Below, piece by piece: positions 53,419-64,000 of a stretch of DNA of 64,000 nucleotides. The translations under genes were made by a program, and so were the position numbers. The stretch lies in contig OZ034968.1 in the NCBI GenBank assembly GCA_964030785.1, positions 33,712,186 to 33,776,185 on the forward strand, given 5' to 3'. Under the pieces are notes generated by a model. That model searched no databases, was not told the origin of the DNA, and saw only the letters and a list, made by a program, of their open reading frames with translations. Every line of letters starts with the position of its first letter. The stretch's first letter is position 1. This DNA is from Siderastrea siderea. Taxonomy: Eukaryota > Cnidaria > Anthozoa > Scleractinia > Rhizangiidae.

Positions 53419-56400
53419 GTTATCTTTCATTGTTTGCTAACCAGGTAAACAGAGTTAAGATAATTTTAAGGAAAGAAGCGTCCGTGCTTCTCGTTGGCCG
53501 AGTGAACCTCTGACGCTTTGGAACAATAAGCGATTACTAATTTACCTTGAAAATAAACTCAGCCGATATCAACGGCACCTTTCTGTGAACAATTATTTTT
53601 ATTTTTGTGTACAAAATAAGCCAGCAAGGAGCATATTTTGCAGACAAAATTTATATAAGGACGCCAACGATACTACAGATGTTATCAGGTGAGAGTTCAC
53701 CAGCGCTACTTACCGGTGTTCATACTGATGACGTTTGTTTTAATTACCTACTTTTTTAACCATATATGAGAGTAGGGTAACGCAGTTTTTACTTTCAACA
53801 TACAACTAGCAACTGTGATGAAATGTCCAAAAAAATGCGCGCGGTACAGGTGATCAGGTCAATGTTATTTATACCGTCCGATAATGCTTGTAGCATTTAA
53901 TCGTATTAAATTTGTTAAATTAAATTTGTTAAATTGAAGTTATTTTTAAAACAAGGGTATTTCTTCTATCCACCTCGACATCAGTGAATAATTGTTAAAT
54001 ATTACTGCAGGCCCCGGTTTTTTGAAAGCCGATTGTCGCTAATCCGAGTTTTAAAGCAGACCAGGGATCCCGTTTGTCTTGTTAGAAGCGTTTCCGTTTC
54101 TAAAGAATATATCATTTATTCATTATGTCAATTCTAAGTTACAGTTTAAAAACAACCAAAGTTACAATGTAGAGCAAAACGAATTTATAGGCATTGACAC
54201 AATAAAGCAGTCAAACTAAATTCAAAATCGAGGACACTTATCCGTGTTAGCTCGCCGCCCGGGCCTAGATCAATTTGGGCAGCCTCTTGTTAATCCAGCG
54301 CCTTAATTTGGACACTTGTCATTCATATGAATTGCTTTCATTATTGAGCTTTCAAAGCCTACAAGAATAATTCGTATGGATATTTAACTGTTATTAAATT
54401 GTACGAAGGTGTTTATTAACGAATAAACTGGCAATGCCGCCCAGTATAAAAGAGGAATAATAAATATGGTGGTGTGCCATCTCATGTAAATACAAAATAA
54501 TAAAGTACTATTGAATGGCATCGAGAGGATGTTTTTTTATAGCCTTAGTTGAATTTTAAGTTACATTACAGTCTTAATAAAAGACTGAACTAACACGCCT
54601 TATCAGTTAAGTAATTTTCATCAGTGAACTCCCGGCTTAAACTCTAAGGAATACTTTCAAACATATGATTTGTTGGTTCAAGGCTATCCCAGTTTGCTAG
54701 ACAATGAACACAGGTTTTATCGGCAAGATTTTTTATGCCAGTTTTTTATTCGTTCCTTGTTAAGCTGATGTAAAACTGGGCTCTAAACTGGCATTTACAA
54801 AGAGTTTGAATCACCAGAGGTTAAAAGTTGTTAAACGTTTGGAAAGCTACTGATTAAGGGATTTGTAATCTGGGACACAATTGTGGTACCCATCTTCCGA
54901 AGCGCCACTATTATGATCGAATCTGAAATTGTCATAATTAGAAGAATGGCGGGTCCCTTGACGGCTAAATCCGTCTAATTATAAAGCGCTTCAAAACCAC
55001 AGGTTAATTTAATGGCTCTAATAAAAGCTGTATTTAGTCTAAGTAAATATCATGTTGGGTTCCTGTGTCAGCTTAGTTCAATAGCAATTGTTTTAAAAGC
55101 TCAAGAGCAATTAAAATTGGTTGCAATAACTGAGCAATCTTAGTCCTTTGCTTACCTTTGTGCATCAATTTGAGTTTAAGTAGTTACGGCAGTTTGTGAC
55201 TAAGACATGCCATCCTCGCACGTTTACACTGTATATGAAAACAAAAGGAGACGTTCTGTGTAATAATTACTTCAGTTGATATTATGAAACTTTCACAACA
55301 GCTTTCTCAAAAGAGAAGGCACCGGTTTTCACTCTTGAGTTCTGTGTTAAACTACTTTGAAATATGTTATTGAGACTACCGCGTTATTGGCATTGTTTTC
55401 TCTCAAGAGACACCGTTACAAAGGGTGCTAATCCCATTGCTTTCATTCGCGATACAAAGTTATCAAGCTTAATTAAAAGACCTTCAAACAGCCTAGCAAC
55501 AGCATGTGCTCCTATTTACTGTCATCATAACATTTTCACACGTTTCCAATCTTTAAAAAGTGGCATCTCCGGGATATCCAGAAATCCGCAAGAGTTAAAA
55601 AACCGATTGAAAGGTAAGTACAGCTTATATTACCTTTCCTGGGTGATGATTATGGCGTGCGGTTAGTGTGGTAATTTCAGTTACGTTCTAGACAACAACT
55701 TCAACCAGCCATGCAAGTGTATCTTAATATACTTGAAAAAGTCGAGTTCAAAGTAAAGTTTCTAATGGTACATCCCATTTAGCTCTCACAAGCAATTCCA
55801 TTTTAACTGTTTACATGCCAATCACATTCTGTACACCTAGAAGAAATTGTTTTATAAACAAAGCCAAGACACTTAAATTATTATTAATAGCAGAGAGACA
55901 CTCCAACAGTTATTTCGTTAATGATAATGAGCTAGCGTCTCTTTTTCTTCGCCAGTAACCTGAGCCTAACATTATTTTCTAAATTATACTTAAAACCAGC
56001 AAAAGTGGGGTCAAAGTTATACCGTGTGAGCGTCAAACACGAACTCAGGGACTCTCTTGTTGTACAGTGCTTATACGTATATCGATTAACGCTCTCTTCT
56101 TAATTAAAGGCACTAGGTATACCAAGGCATGAAGTGCAACGACTATAACCAAATTTGGCGGCAAAGAGAAAATGAACAAAATTTAACGCTAAGTTAAGAT
56201 TGGAAATGGATGACATGTCACCTTTGCACGAGATTCGAACCAATGGCCTCTGTGAAACTGAAATATAAGTGCTCGAACCACGAGTTATGAAGCAACTGGT
56301 TTTTATCGTTCATTCTTTCATGCGAAGTCCAAATATATGCAAAAATTTAGTCAGGTATCTAGTAACGGTAACGAAATATATCTATAGCGCATTTTCCCCT

Positions 56401-56949
56401 GCTCGTATGTTTAAATGCGCCTAACAGCAGTTAAGGCGTAATAGATGGGAAGTCAGCACATTAGTACGTAGTCACAGTTCTGGAGACTGCTATCCGTCCA
56501 TTTCTTAACGGCAATGTAGTGTAGGTTCTTTCAAGTCCCCTACCAATTTAGTATCACTGACAACAAACGATTCAACATCGTCCTCACCCCCAGATGACGC
56601 AATCGTCTGAACTGAGACAAGGTAATGATCGCACTCAACATGGTCTTACCATTTCGTATAGAAGATGAAAAACAATTGTTTTGATAGCGTCATGATGCCT
56701 AAAAAGTAAAACACTCAACTTTCGGCTGCCGTCCGTGTCACAAACGTCTGTGCTATCTTCCGTAATGTCTACTATCAACGTCATAGGTCCCTTACCATGC
56801 AATTATGTGAAGGACAATTTAGCCCCCGGGAATTTAGCATTCATTCTCTCATAATATTCACAGTTCGCAGATATTTCCCTGATACTAAATGTATTCTTAA
56901 ATGGTCATAACGATTATACGCATTCAATTGGTAGGTGTTAAATACCGCC
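53419..56949. other. Intergenic region between gene 3 and the LRRC74-like gene
   Basis: AT-rich. No gene or clear repeat seen. Confidence 0.5.
53552..53557 (+). promoter_or_regulatory. Candidate polyadenylation signal of gene 3
   Basis: AATAAA 134 bases after the stop codon. Confidence 0.45.
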
Positions 56950-58407
56950 ATGCCGCGGCGGAACTCCAACACTGACAACCAGTCAAATAACCAAGCAGCA
57001 AGTTTGCGTTCATCTTGCTCCAGCGCCGCGAGTACCATAAAGCGAGTGGATTCAACCCTTGCTCTCCTAAGACCAGAACAAAGACTCGACGAGGAGGACG
57101 AGACACAATCCTTCACCAGCTCACACTGGGATACAGACCTCGAAGAAGATGATTTCTCTGACGGAGACGAGACTAACTCAGATAAGGAAACCTACCTGAA
57201 GGTTTGCGAAACGTTGGGCGTAATTCCGGTGTCTCGATTTGGGAACGAAATCGGTCAAGAGGAGATCAAGATCAACCATCGATTTCTAAGGGAAATGGGC
57301 ACCAAAGCGATTGCGTCTGTTCTTCTGAGAAATAAATCGACTTCCAAGTTGCATGTGGCCTTTAACGAGCTAAATATCAAGGGAGGAGTTTGCATTGGAA
57401 AACTGTTGTCTAGGAACAGGGTTCTTACCGAGCTAAATCTGGCAAATAACAACATCAGAAGAGAAGGCATCATCGCCATAGCGGAAGCTTTGCCAAGCAA
57501 CACGGTCATTAGAAAGCTGGATCTGTCTGGGAATGGTCTGGGAGACAATGAAGCTGAACTGTTGGCAGAAGGTATTGAGAACAATAGTTCTTTGCTTAGT
57601 GTAAACCTGAGTTACAACAAGTTTTCCGAAGCCGCTGGCGTTTATTTTGGAACTACTCTTACTTACAACAATTCTCTTCTTGAGCTAAATTTCAGTTGGA
57701 ACCACATACGAAGAGGTGGAGCGCAGGCCATTGCTAAGAGCCTGCGATATAATGACTCGTTGGAAAAGTTGAATCTTTCTTGGAATGGATTTGACGACAT
57801 AGGTACCTCAGAACTGGGGGATTCATTGAAACGAAATTCCACTATCAGGGAGCTCAACATGAGCAACAACCGACTGTCAGACGAGGGACTTAGAAACATT
57901 GCAAGGGGACTCGAGGGAAGCGAAAAATTGGAAACGCTCAATTTAAACCACAATTTGATTTTCAATGCTTGTCTAGGCGTGAACAAGATCTTGGAGATTT
58001 TGCACAAGAATGGCGTCCCGTCATTAAAATTCTTGGGAATTTTAAACATAAAGCTAGACCAGGACTGTGAAATTCTACTCGACAAGGTGTTGGAAAAGCG
58101 AGGAAAAACTCTTACTGTACAACACGGCTGTAAAAAGACGGAAAGTTTCGTTACCAGGAAGAAAGAGACTGATCCGTTTGACTTTCTAAAAGTATATTTA
58201 AACAAAAACAGGATTCACGCATCAGACTTATTTAAACGTTTGGATCCTGATTGTCAGTTCCGAGACAGCTTGTCTCGGGGGGACTTCATGGACGGCATGA
58301 AGAGACTCAAGGTCATGAGTGACTTTTATCTTGACAAGCTCGTTGAAATGCTCGACGTAGATGGCGATGGAGAGATCGATTACAGTGAATTTGTCAAAAT
58401 GTCTTAA
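56950..58407 (+). CDS. LRRC74-like leucine-rich-repeat protein with EF-hand (485 aa)
   Basis: Start chosen at the ATG in ACCGCCATG, a near-perfect Kozak context; an in-frame GTG 15 bases upstream is not a start. The N-terminus is Ser- and acid-rich (about residues 1-85). Ribonuclease-inhibitor-type LRRs of about 28 residues follow (about 125-385), with repeated L-x-x-L-N-L-[SA]-x-N signatures such as LTELNLANNNI, IRKLDLSGNGL, LLELNFSWNHI and LEKLNLSWNGF. A C-terminal EF-hand loop, DVDGDGEIDYSEF (469-481), has all its calcium ligands. Length and layout fit the LRRC74A/B family, whose function is poorly known. A cytoplasmic protein-binding scaffold is likely. The gene has one coding exon and converges on the LRRC75-like gene, with 300 bases between their stops. 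Confidence 0.88.
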   Translation: MPRRNSNTDNQSNNQAASLRSSCSSAASTIKRVDSTLALLRPEQRLDEEDETQSFTSSHWDTDLEEDDFSDGDETNSDKETYLKVCETLGVIPVSRFGNEIGQEEIKINHRFLREMGTKAIASVLLRNKSTSKLHVAFNELNIKGGVCIGKLLSRNRVLTELNLANNNIRREGIIAIAEALPSNTVIRKLDLSGNGLGDNEAELLAEGIENNSSLLSVNLSYNKFSEAAGVYFGTTLTYNNSLLELNFSWNHIRRGGAQAIAKSLRYNDSLEKLNLSWNGFDDIGTSELGDSLKRNSTIRELNMSNNRLSDEGLRNIARGLEGSEKLETLNLNHNLIFNACLGVNKILEILHKNGVPSLKFLGILNIKLDQDCEILLDKVLEKRGKTLTVQHGCKKTESFVTRKKETDPFDFLKVYLNKNRIHASDLFKRLDPDCQFRDSLSRGDFMDGMKRLKVMSDFYLDKLVEMLDVDGDGEIDYSEFVKMS

Positions 58408-58707
58408 GAGACCACAATAACCTTTGATTGGCAGCACATTTTTAAATGAGGAGTAGATCGGGTAGCTTCAATAGTGACAACGCGAAAAATATTAGCGTAA
58501 GCCTTAGCCTTAAAGAGTTTATTTGTCGGATCAACCACGCGCACTGAAGATAAATCTATGTTGCCGGGGACTTCTCAGGCACAACACAAGACTAACGTCA
58601 ATCATTATCAGCAAACTTGAGAAAGGACGTCATACAAACATTCTAATTAATTTTCATCACCTCAAATATTGCCACGTGTAATTTATTAAAAAAACGCTAA
58701 TTAGGAA
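58408..58707. other. Shared 3' intergenic space of two convergent genes
   Basis: 300 bases between the stop codons. It presumably holds both 3' UTRs. No other feature seen. Confidence 0.6.
58682..58687 (-). promoter_or_regulatory. Candidate polyadenylation signal of the LRRC75-like gene
   Basis: TTTATT on the + strand (AATAAA on the minus strand), about 20 bases after the minus-strand stop. It would give a very short 3' UTR. Confidence 0.4.
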
Positions 58708-58958
58708 TTAAACAACATTTCCATTTATGGCATCTTGAACACTAATAACCGATTTTTCTCTCTCTTCATCTGTCTCCTTCGAAGCTCGGTGTTTCGTTCT
58801 CCTTTGCGTAAAAAGCTGAACAAACTCTCCAGGAACAGTTGTAATTCCCTTGTTGTTTCGAAAGTCCACCCAAACTAAGGCGGGGAATTTTTCCGGTTCC
58901 GTTAACAACATGTGAAGCTTGTGTACAGCCTTCATGTCAATTTTATTGCCTCGCAGAC
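58708..58958 (-). CDS. LRRC75-like protein, exon 4 (C-terminus)
   Basis: Begins after the acceptor TTTTCAG, completes the split Gly codon and reads LRGNKIDMKAVHKLHMLL, then EPEKFPALVWVDFRNN. This run of an LRR followed by a K-F-P-x-[LV]-x-W-[IV]-D stretch is characteristic of the LRRC75A/B family. It ends in a basic, then acidic tail. The whole spliced protein is 276 aa, somewhat shorter than vertebrate family members. Function unknown beyond predicted protein binding. Confidence 0.8.
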
Positions 58959-58973
58959 CTGAAAACCAGAAAG

Positions 58974-59590
58974 AAATCTAAATCTAAATCTAAATCTATC
59001 AACTTTATTGGTCTCAAAATTTACACTAATAATTAAAAAGGACCAAAAAGGAATTGCGCGAACGGGAAAATAATGTTACCCATGCGAGGCGCAACCCTAA
59101 AAAACTAGTATGGTGATAAAAATCTTAAATTAAAAAAAAAATACAATAAATCTAATTAATTACTTTATAGTTAAAAATTATAGTTAAAAATCTAATTATT
59201 GCTTATAACTATAGTTAAAGTACAAGATGCAGATAATATTAGTCTCAAAAATTAAGAGCGGTGGCAAGGGCAGTTACGGAAGAGGAACCAGGTGCAGGGC
59301 ATGTCAATATCATAGGAAGTGTCCAGTAAAGTAAAATAAGTGGCGCGCAGAAAATATTTGAATAAACTTAGGCTAGAAAATTTGTCGTGAGGGGCGAGAT
59401 TACAGATAGTGTTCCAAGGTTTTACAATTCTATTGAAAAAAGAAGTTTGAAAAGTTGCGGCTTTACAGTAAGCAGGTTTAAGTACGAGGGTGGGGTTCTT
59501 AGAGCGGGACCGGCCATGCGTGACAAAAGTAACCTATCGATCAATAAAAGCATGTAAAGCTGTTACAAAATTAAAATGCCCTTGCCTGAA
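58974..59590 (-). mobile_element. LINE 3'-end remnant in the last intron of the LRRC75-like gene
   Basis: On the minus strand a decayed frame (59590 to 59252, one in-frame stop) codes FVTHGRSRSKNP, then FQTSFFNRIVKPWNTICNLA, then SLFKYFLRATYF and WFLFRNCPCHRS before its stop. The SFFNRIVxxWN pattern is typical of the C-terminal end of LINE reverse-transcriptase proteins. A 3' UTR follows, ending in a hexanucleotide tail (AAATCT on the + strand, 58974-58999). The clade was not determined. Confidence 0.65.
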
Positions 59591-59883
59591 TGGAAAGCAA
59601 ATTTACTTCAAAGCTTTGTTCAAAGAAAAAAGGGGCGAAGGTTTTCTTTTTCTGTTTTTCAACCATTTTCCCATTGTTTTCTTTCTTCCTTCCCGCAGCT
59701 TGTGCCCCCTTATTTTATAACTCTACCTTATGAGATGTTCTGCAACAGTTACTGCAAAGCGTTGGACATGATGAAAATGGGGAAGATCTCTGTACTTTAA
59801 TATAATATCATTGATACAAAGCCCAAAGTATTACCATGCTACACTCCTATTCAATCGGTTGTGACGTGAATCCACTCACTTAC

Positions 59884-60212
59884 CCAGATAGAGGAGAATT
59901 TCTAGTTTCATTATCGCTTCAAACAACATGAATACATTTTCGTTGGTTAACGAGCAAAACACCAACTCTATCTTCTTAACTTTTGGACATCTTGACAACA
60001 GTGCCATCAGTTTCTTAAGGTTTTTCCTCGACGATAAGTCTAGCCCATATATACAGATGACTGAAGAGTCGGATTTTGCTAACGTCTCTCTGTTGGCTTT
60101 TTCCAAATCACTTAGGACATCGTTTGTCGGGTCAAAGTCGAAGTGTTTGAGAAGGTGGTTGCACATATGATTAATTTGCCTTTCGTTTTTGTAGATCAAG
60201 GCTTCCTGAAGT
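59884..60212 (-). CDS. LRRC75-like protein, exon 3
   Basis: The largest exon, bounded by TTTGCAG and GTAAGTG. It codes LQEALIYKNERQINHMCNHL, then the stretch DSSVICIYGLDLSSRKNL, then CPKVKKIELVFCSLTNENV: an [IL]DLSG-like strand followed by an LRR, as in LRRC75 proteins. Phases fit both neighbouring exons (A completes an Arg codon; G starts a Gly codon). Confidence 0.8.
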
Positions 60213-61691
60213 CTGCAAATAAAAAGAAAAGACAGATAAAGTTATCTTGTCATTCCATTAGTTTACTGTATATGTAAATTAAAGAATGTGTGGTTTATAT
60301 TTGAGAATAAAGGAAGTACTGATTGTTGGAACTTCACCAAAGAAAAGTGGCTCCGGTATAGGCCTCGGATAAACGAGTTCAGAAAACTTTTCAACACTGT
60401 TGAATTCAGCTTATTAAGTGCGCCTGGCTTCCTTTTTAAATATTGTTGAATGGTATTCGTTCAACCAAGGTGTTTTGTTCTCAGGTTCTCATGTTGAATT
60501 CGTTTCTTCGCCACTCCGTTCCATACAGTACGGTAAAGAGAGTTGTGTTCAACAACGCTGAATGTTGTTGAGTCCAAACAGAGTCTTAGCATCAAGAGAT
60601 TTCGTTTCCAGGATAACGGAGAAGTGGCCGCCATCTTGGACACTTCTGTGGACACTTCTCGAAGTTTGACATGTCGAATTCAAGAATATTGACTTATGTA
60701 AAAAATTATTTTGACTAATATTCACTCCGTTTGACCGTAGGCTAACTTGGCGCGGGTGTTTTTATTTATTTATTTTTATACATACAACTTCAAAAGCGGC
60801 AGGTCTTCTTTCCAGTAATGAAAATCCAAAGCAGTTGTTTCCACTATTGAAATTACCATGCTGTGTTCAATTCAGCCTTCCACCCCGAACCCCTCTGAAA
60901 GGGAAACATATTGGGACGAAAACTGCACCAATTTCCGTTAGGTGGCCTAACAGGCAAATCAATTTGCTTCTTTCAAATTTCAAAATGGATAGAAGTGGTG
61001 GTAAGTATAGTGGCCAATAGAATAGGAAGTCGACGAAACGTTCGCACTAGTGTTGAATGGCGGGTGCGTATTTGTCGGCATTTAACTTAGGGCCCATGCT
61101 TCCCCCCGGGTTACCCTGGCTGAGCTAACTTTCACCTATTTCTTTGACAAGCTCATCGAGCTGTTTACTTGCGGATCGCGACCTCGTCTCAGGGAGGTGA
61201 GACAACTCGATCGGAGAGGGAGCTGTCTAAAAATGATTACCTGGGCAGGTAGGGCAACCCTGGCGGCGGGACAACGTTTTCTCATATAAACACTCTGGCT
61301 CGATTACCCAAGACAACTTTTTGCGTGCTGCGTGCCACGTAACGTCTGGTTTTAGTTTAAGAACGACTAATTCAACAAAATGTATAACCAAGAAGAAAAA
61401 TTGATACAAACAGAGGCTACAGTGATCGAATCAACTAAATAATTTTTATGAAAAAGGTCTACTGAGTTTATTAATATCAAAGTAAGACTTCGAAGTAATT
61501 AATTAGGGTCGACTTTGCCTCGGTCATCAAAGACAACTTTTTATCACACAAATGGTCGAAAAAGTTGTCTCGCCGAGGTGAGGGTTGTCTCGGGTACCCA
61601 GGAAAACGTTTAAAATGTGGCCTTAATGTTTTCGTGTTATGAGGCCTAAATTTAACCGTCGTTTGTTTACAAGCAGCAATGAGAACGTTAC
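60213..61691 (-). other. Intron 2 of the LRRC75-like gene
   Basis: 1,479 bases. No repeat or gene is recognised with confidence. Confidence 0.6.
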
Positions 61692-61810
61692 CTGTCCATG
61701 TATCGATATGCATCCCTATCGACAAGAAATTCTTTGGTAGCGAGAAGATCCGCGATTCCCAGGTTGCTTAGTCGTTTTGTCGCAGCAGTTACCCCAAGGT
61801 TATTTGAGAG
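61692..61810 (-). CDS. LRRC75-like protein, exon 2
   Basis: Bounded by ATAATACAG and GTAACG. 39 codons plus two bases, coding LSNNLGVTAATKRLSNLGIA and onward to DRDAYRYMD. Frame and phase agree with exons 1 and 3. Confidence 0.75.
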
Positions 61811-62434
61811 CTGTATTATAACAAATTTAAAGTAAAAACAACAACAACAAAACAATCCTAGATAGTGATTAGGTAAATAGGAGATGATCTTGCTTCTGGC
61901 GGGCTAATTAAAAACAAAAAGCGGTTGTGCAGCCTTAAGATGAATTTCTCGAAATAAACCCTCAATCCTATAAAAATTGTAAGTGCAATTTAACGGGATC
62001 ACTGTACACGTTTTTTTTTGTCTTTTTTAGAATTGAATTGAATTGATTTGATTTGATTTGCCAGTGTTTTGTATCCAGTCAGTAATTTTGTGTCAATTAT
62101 CATAAATACATAAATTAAATTTCGCGAATCATGTCCCGACAGCGATGACTCGAAATGAAAACAAAACGCACTTTTCATCAAAGAAACGAAAAGTATCGAA
62201 CTGAAGCTTGTAGAATTCAATCAGATCAAGTACTAACGGTTGCAGTTATTTTCAGGAGCGCTACGCGGCTATTCGCATTGTTTCTATGACCTACACTACA
62301 TGTAGCTCTTGATAAGACAAATGATACATGCATAGTTTAAATATCAAAGGTACAGTATTAATTCGAGCCTTACGTATCACTTATAGGTGAAGCGTTTTCA
62401 TAACACTAATGAAAAAACAACAAACGAAACTCAC
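61811..62434 (-). other. Intron 1 of the LRRC75-like gene
   Basis: 624 bases. It contains a short GAATT/GATTT pentanucleotide run near 62033-62060 and nothing else notable. Confidence 0.6.
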
Positions 62435-62566
62435 CTCTTTGAACACATAAACAGCTTGTCCAAATATCCCCTTCCGAGCAAGTCTTTGAATTTGTTTTAT
62501 ATAAAGTGCGCGCAGTTCGTAAGGCTCAAGACTATCTTCCATTGTCTTCGCTGAGCAGCAGGACAT
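62435..62566 (-). CDS. LRRC75-like protein, exon 1 (start)
   Basis: The ATG at 62566 opens 44 codons (MSCCSAKTMEDSLEPYELRA and onward to AVYVFKE) ending at a GTGAGT donor in phase 0. A second in-frame Met at residue 9 is an alternative start. The basic helical segment IKQIQRLARKGIFGQAVYVF matches the place of the N-terminal helix in LRRC75 proteins. Together with exons 2-4 it gives 276 aa. Confidence 0.75.
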
Positions 62567-62900
62567 TTTTAGTATATTTCAATCATTTTTTATTTGTTTC
62601 TTCAAATTTACCGTTGCAACCTACCATCGCAAATTCTGCTGTCGTCACAATATTCATGTTTGTGCACAGAGGCTGCGCGCGCGCGTGTGTGTTTTCCGTA
62701 AATGTGAACATTGACGAAAGTAAAGTAATCTTCATCCAAGTCAAATCAGACCACGGCGAAAAAATAACGGGTTTCAAATGAGTACCAAAGTAATCTCTGC
62801 AACTAATCACAACAAAAACAGAATGGTTCAATTACAACTCAAAACAAAGGAATGCAACTAGCTTCAAGCCCGGGAAAGCCAATGCAAACTAGTTTCGAGA

Positions 62901-62933
<33 letters not shown>

Positions 62934-63307
62934 TCCTTATGGTGCACGCAATTCACGTCTCAATGACACTCCACGTCAGGCATCGAATGCGCGCTGAGGA
63001 AGAAATATAGCCTGCGTAGCTGGCGGGACTGTTTGCGCAAAGTTCGAACGGTGGAGCCGCGAAGGGAATAGCCGCAATGGGAATGGGGTGAAGCAGACAA
63101 TACCGCCAGCTATGGAGGCTAGAAGAAATATAGACCAATATAGCAGTAGTTCTCTTAGTTGCAAGGTATCCCAGGTATTCTTTTGATAGTTTACTTTCTT
63201 GACTTATTCTCTCCATTTTTACCAAAACCCATAAAATTCTGAACGTGAGAAGTTTTAAGTATTTCGCTTTTTCTACTCACACGCGATCGAATTTTTCCAT
63301 AACTGCG
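62567..63307. other. Upstream region of the LRRC75-like gene
   Basis: Presumed promoter side. Near 62671-62686 lies a GCGCGCGCGTGTGTG run. No gene supported. Confidence 0.5.
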
Positions 63308-63724
63308 GGCGGGGGGTACTCCCGTCAATTTCGGATAGGTACGTGCCGCAGTTTTAAACCCTGACCCTATTAAAGGATAGAAAAACGAAAATTTACCCTT
63401 TTTAAGATCTGAACCCGGCAAATGACATCCAAGGGAAAAACTATAACTGAGAATTGTGTGAACAAGTCGTTTTTATTTCTGTTCCGTAACATGGAAAGTT
63501 GAGCATCATGCACCTGACTAAGTCTAGTTTAGTTTAGTTAGGCGTTTACGTACCGCAATTTTAGCTAATACCAAAAACGGAACCCTATCTAAGGATAACA
63601 CCGGGATCACAATTTTAAAAAGGGCAAAATGGATACCCTATTTAAGGACTGAGATCTTCAAAACCCATACCCTTTTCCGCGGCACATACATATATACCTT
63701 ATATAAGGAAGTCCCCCCCCCCCC
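63308..63724. mobile_element. Inverted-repeat element with G/C-run ends
   Basis: The left end GGGCGGGGGGTACTCCC, followed by GGTACGTGCCGC, is mirrored at the right by GCGGCACATACA, TATATAAGGAAGT and a C run. The interior has inverted versions of CCTATTTAAGGA and AACCCTGACCCTATTAAAGG. No coding capacity. It resembles miniature elements common in coral genomes. Confidence 0.5.
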
Positions 63725-64000
63725 GATTACAAGTATCCTTCTGCGAAGCTAATTCTACGTGACATCAGCTGCAAAAATGTACGAAATTGAGATCAACACA
63801 ACGATCTAATCTGGAGTTCTCCCTTTTACTTTGTTTCTTATTGATTGTAATGAAGCCGATATCTCCATACATGACCAAAGCTTCTAGAAACACTGCGATC
63901 TTCATATACGCGTTATCTCTGAAACGAGCCACTCCGAAATTTTTGTTGCCTTTAAGGTAAGAGTTGGTCAATACTTAACTGCAGCAAAATTTTAAAAGAA

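Noticed and set aside
55364..55666. 100-codon + strand frame
   Set aside because: No recognisable content and AT-rich surroundings; ends near a GGTAAGT that could be chance.
56228..56290. tRNA-like B-box (GGTTCGAATC on the minus strand) with a D-arm-like CTCG...CGAG
   Set aside because: Anticodon and T stems do not pair; at best a decayed tRNA-derived fragment.
56935..56949. Longer LRRC74-like start at GTG
   Set aside because: The ATG at 56950 has a near-perfect Kozak context.
1..64000. CRISPR arrays, bacterial operons, rRNA genes
   Set aside because: None seen; the window is eukaryotic.

Overview
This is a eukaryotic, animal window that most likely comes from an anthozoan cnidarian such as a stony coral. 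The evidence is long AT-rich intergenic DNA, GT-AG introns, many small inverted-repeat transposons, a Penelope-like retroelement, and vertebrate-like single-copy genes (LRRC74- and LRRC75-type). The species call is inference; no marker gene in the window fixes it.

The main feature is a three-gene cluster on the + strand encoding secreted, repetitive, almost cysteine-free proteins of a family I cannot name. Gene 1 (1958-19939) is one uninterrupted reading frame of 5,993 codons. It has a signal peptide, a Ser/Asn/Gln-rich leader, a short conserved module (FQVDDK...VKAKPASLQVV), 18 His/Pro/Tyr/Val-rich modules (RPPIIYHPPPEIYHRPD...YHQPP...FHQPP), and a tail with about a dozen dibasic KRQ sites alternating with about a dozen P-x-V-x-[IV]-x-V-E-[TA]-[AS]-K motifs. 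Gene 2 (41527-43428, 633 aa) and gene 3 (two exons, 50025-51084 and 52292-53418, 728 aa) share the N-terminal module, the K/R-S-x-[IV]-P signature and the KRQ sites. Gene 2 also keeps the YHQPP/FHQP motif. Together they look like a local family of secreted precursors cut at basic sites to release structural, possibly His/Tyr cross-linked or metal-binding, polypeptides. That role is inference.

The DNA between genes 1 and 2 (about 20-41 kb) is accessory. It holds a 5'-truncated Penelope-like element with an intact RT plus GIY-YIG frame, 48-bp inverted ends, a 12-bp target duplication and a hammerhead-like motif (24.1-26.1 kb). Next is a roughly 6.8-kb TA-flanked element with 20-bp terminal inverted repeats (26.5-33.4 kb), carrying a 2.4-kb head-to-tail duplication, a perfect 21-bp-arm hairpin and BEN-like and STPR-like coding fragments. 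It is followed by nested miniature inverted-repeat elements (34.7-35.6 kb), a second miniature element (35.7-36.2 kb) present inverted at 45.6-46.0 kb, and a tRNA-derived SINE (37.0-37.4 kb).

The right end carries two ordinary host genes facing each other. One is an intronless LRRC74-like leucine-rich-repeat protein with a C-terminal EF-hand (56950-58407, +). The other is a four-exon LRRC75-like gene (62566 to 58708, -) whose last intron holds the 3' end of a LINE. The window ends in another inverted-repeat element at about 63.3-63.7 kb.
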